Assembly: GCA_024762895.1 (NCBI GenBank)
Contig: JANTGN010000139.1
Span: forward strand, 1-6,983
Direction of reading: 5' to 3'
DNA length: 6,983 bases
From: Thiotrichales bacterium
Lineage (GTDB): Bacteria > Pseudomonadota > Gammaproteobacteria > J044
The notes beneath the pieces were generated by a model. It made no database searches. It had not been told where the DNA came from and saw only the letters and a program-made list of their open reading frames with translations. A program made the translations under genes and the position numbers. The first letter of the stretch is position 1. Each line of letters begins with the position of its first letter. Shown here one piece after another: positions 5,812 through 6,983 of the stretch.

Positions 5812-6983
5812 GTGATAAAAAATAGGTTTACAGGTTACCTGTCAGAATGGTTATTACGAGCCATTCTCATACTGACACTCATCTCCCCTGCCTATTTGCC
5901 TGCATCAAAGGACAATCTAGAATCAAACCTGCTCCCATCCATAGAGCTCACTGCTCAGGAGCAGGCCTGGTTAGCAGAACATCCCGTTATTCGCCTGGGT
6001 GTTGATATCGAATGGCCTCCGTTTGAATATATCGATGACCAGCGCATCTATCGAGGCATGGCCGCAGACTATATAGGCCTGGTCGAAAAGAAGCTCGGGA
6101 TACGCTTTGATATAGAAAAAGACAAGACCTGGGCCCAGGTGGTCGAAGCAGTGAAAGGCAGGAAGCTGGACATGTATTCCTGTGTGGTCAAAACACCACA
6201 ACGTCTCGAGTACATGGATTTTACACGACCCTACCTGGATTTCCCCATGGTCATCGTGACCGCGGATAACGTGACCTATGTCGACGGCATCAAGGACCTG
6301 GCCGGGAAAAAAGTCGCCGTCGTCAAGGGTTACGCCTCCCATGAACTACTTGTCGCCAATCATCCGGAGCTCGATCTTTTCCCTGCCACCGATCTTCCAG
6401 AGGCACTCGAAGCAGTATCAGTAGGGAAGGCCTTTGCCTATATTGGCAACATAGCATCAGTCAGCTATGTGTTACGACGCGAGGGCCTGACCAATATCAA
6501 GATCTCAGGCGAAACCCCTTATCGATTTGAACTGGCCATGGCGGGTCGCAAGGACTGGCCGGAACTCACCTCGATTCTGCAAAAGGCCCTGGACACGATT
6601 AGCGAGGAAGAACGCGAACAAATTTACAATCGCTGGATCAGTCTGCGTTATGAATACAGCCTGGACACCACCCTGCTCTGGCAAATCCTGATCACTGCCT
6701 CCATCATCATTACCCTCATACTGTTATGGAATCGCAGGCTGACGGTCGAGGTCAATCGACGTAACGAAGCTGAACATGCCCTGGCAGACGTAAATCAGCA
6801 ACTCGTCCTGAGTATTCGTGGCGGCGATCTGGGCACCTGGGACTGGGACCTGAAAAGCAATAAGGTCAAGGTCAATGAACGCTGGCACACTATGCTGGGA
6901 TATCCCCCCGACAAACTCGAAATCGACCTTGAGGATTGGTCACGACTGGTTTACCCGGATGACATGGAAGCCACTTATCGTAT
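5812..6983 (+). CDS. Periplasmic-binding-domain sensor protein with PAS domain (truncated by window edge)
   Basis: The frame is open from the GTG at 5812 to the right edge (390 codons and two bases). A signal peptide or anchor is seen at about residues 1-30 (basic start, then 'LLRAILILTLISPAYLPA'). Residues 54 to about 275 form a bacterial extracellular solute-binding family 3 domain: 'HPVIRLGVDIEWPPFEYID', then 'LDMYSCVVKTPQRLEYMDF', and 'LAGKKVAVVKGYASHELL'. This is the Venus-flytrap sensor type of BvgS/EvgS and many GGDEF proteins. One transmembrane helix lies at 288-306, followed by a short helical linker and a PAS fold starting near 336 ('GTWDWDL', later 'YPDDME'). Such proteins sense a small periplasmic ligand and signal through a kinase or cyclic-di-GMP domain, here out of view. 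The GTG is chosen because it gives a proper signal peptide; no upstream ATG is in frame and the ribosome site is weak. Confidence 0.85.
   Translation, partial: MIKNRFTGYLSEWLLRAILILTLISPAYLPASKDNLESNLLPSIELTAQEQAWLAEHPVIRLGVDIEWPPFEYIDDQRIYRGMAADYIGLVEKKLGIRFDIEKDKTWAQVVEAVKGRKLDMYSCVVKTPQRLEYMDFTRPYLDFPMVIVTADNVTYVDGIKDLAGKKVAVVKGYASHELLVANHPELDLFPATDLPEALEAVSVGKAFAYIGNIASVSYVLRREGLTNIKISGETPYRFELAMAGRKDWPELTSILQKALDTISEEEREQIYNRWISLRYEYSLDTTLLWQILITASIIITLILLWNRRLTVEVNRRNEAEHALADVNQQLVLSIRGGDLGTWDWDLKSNKVKVNERWHTMLGYPPDKLEIDLEDWSRLVYPDDMEATYR

Noticed and set aside
5971..6342. 123-residue minus-strand ORF opposite the sensor gene
   Set aside because: Antisense to the solute-binding domain, which has clear family motifs on the plus strand.

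Overview
The window looks like a chromosomal segment of a sulfur-oxidising gammaproteobacterium. This rests mainly on a predicted flavocytochrome c sulfide dehydrogenase pair: a diheme c-type cytochrome and a Tat-exported flavoprotein. An AsmA-family protein, MtfA, a short cation transporter beginning MSDCGC, and a BvgS/EvgS-like periplasmic sensor module are consistent with this. Base composition looks roughly balanced by eye. The genus cannot be named from the sequence alone.

Layout: everything from 1 to about 5476 that is clearly coding lies on the minus strand, so genes are read from right to left. A small FHA-domain protein (5123-5476) is followed after 39 bases by a short CDF-type cation transporter (4478-5083). 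Next comes a 428-base stretch without a convincing intact gene. It holds two coding-like fragments in adjacent frames (a possible decayed membrane-protein gene) and a strong FNR/ANR box, with a -10 element spaced as in class II FNR promoters. That promoter points at fccA (3357-4049), which overlaps fccB (1993-3357) by one base. An mtfA-like zinc peptidase gene (1182-1955) follows 37 bases later and probably shares the transcript. A separate candidate promoter precedes an AsmA-family gene that runs off the left edge (1-1035). On the plus strand, divergent from the FHA gene across a gap of about 335 bases, starts a membrane sensor (5812 to the right edge). It has a signal peptide, a periplasmic solute-binding-like domain, one transmembrane helix and the beginning of a PAS domain; its output domain is outside the window.

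How the genes may work together: FccB would oxidise sulfide on its periplasmic FAD/disulfide centre and pass electrons to the FccA hemes. The FNR-type site predicts that this is switched on when oxygen is low. The role of a co-transcribed MtfA peptidase in such an operon is not known to me and is one of the more interesting links here. No mobile element, CRISPR array, rRNA or tRNA was seen.
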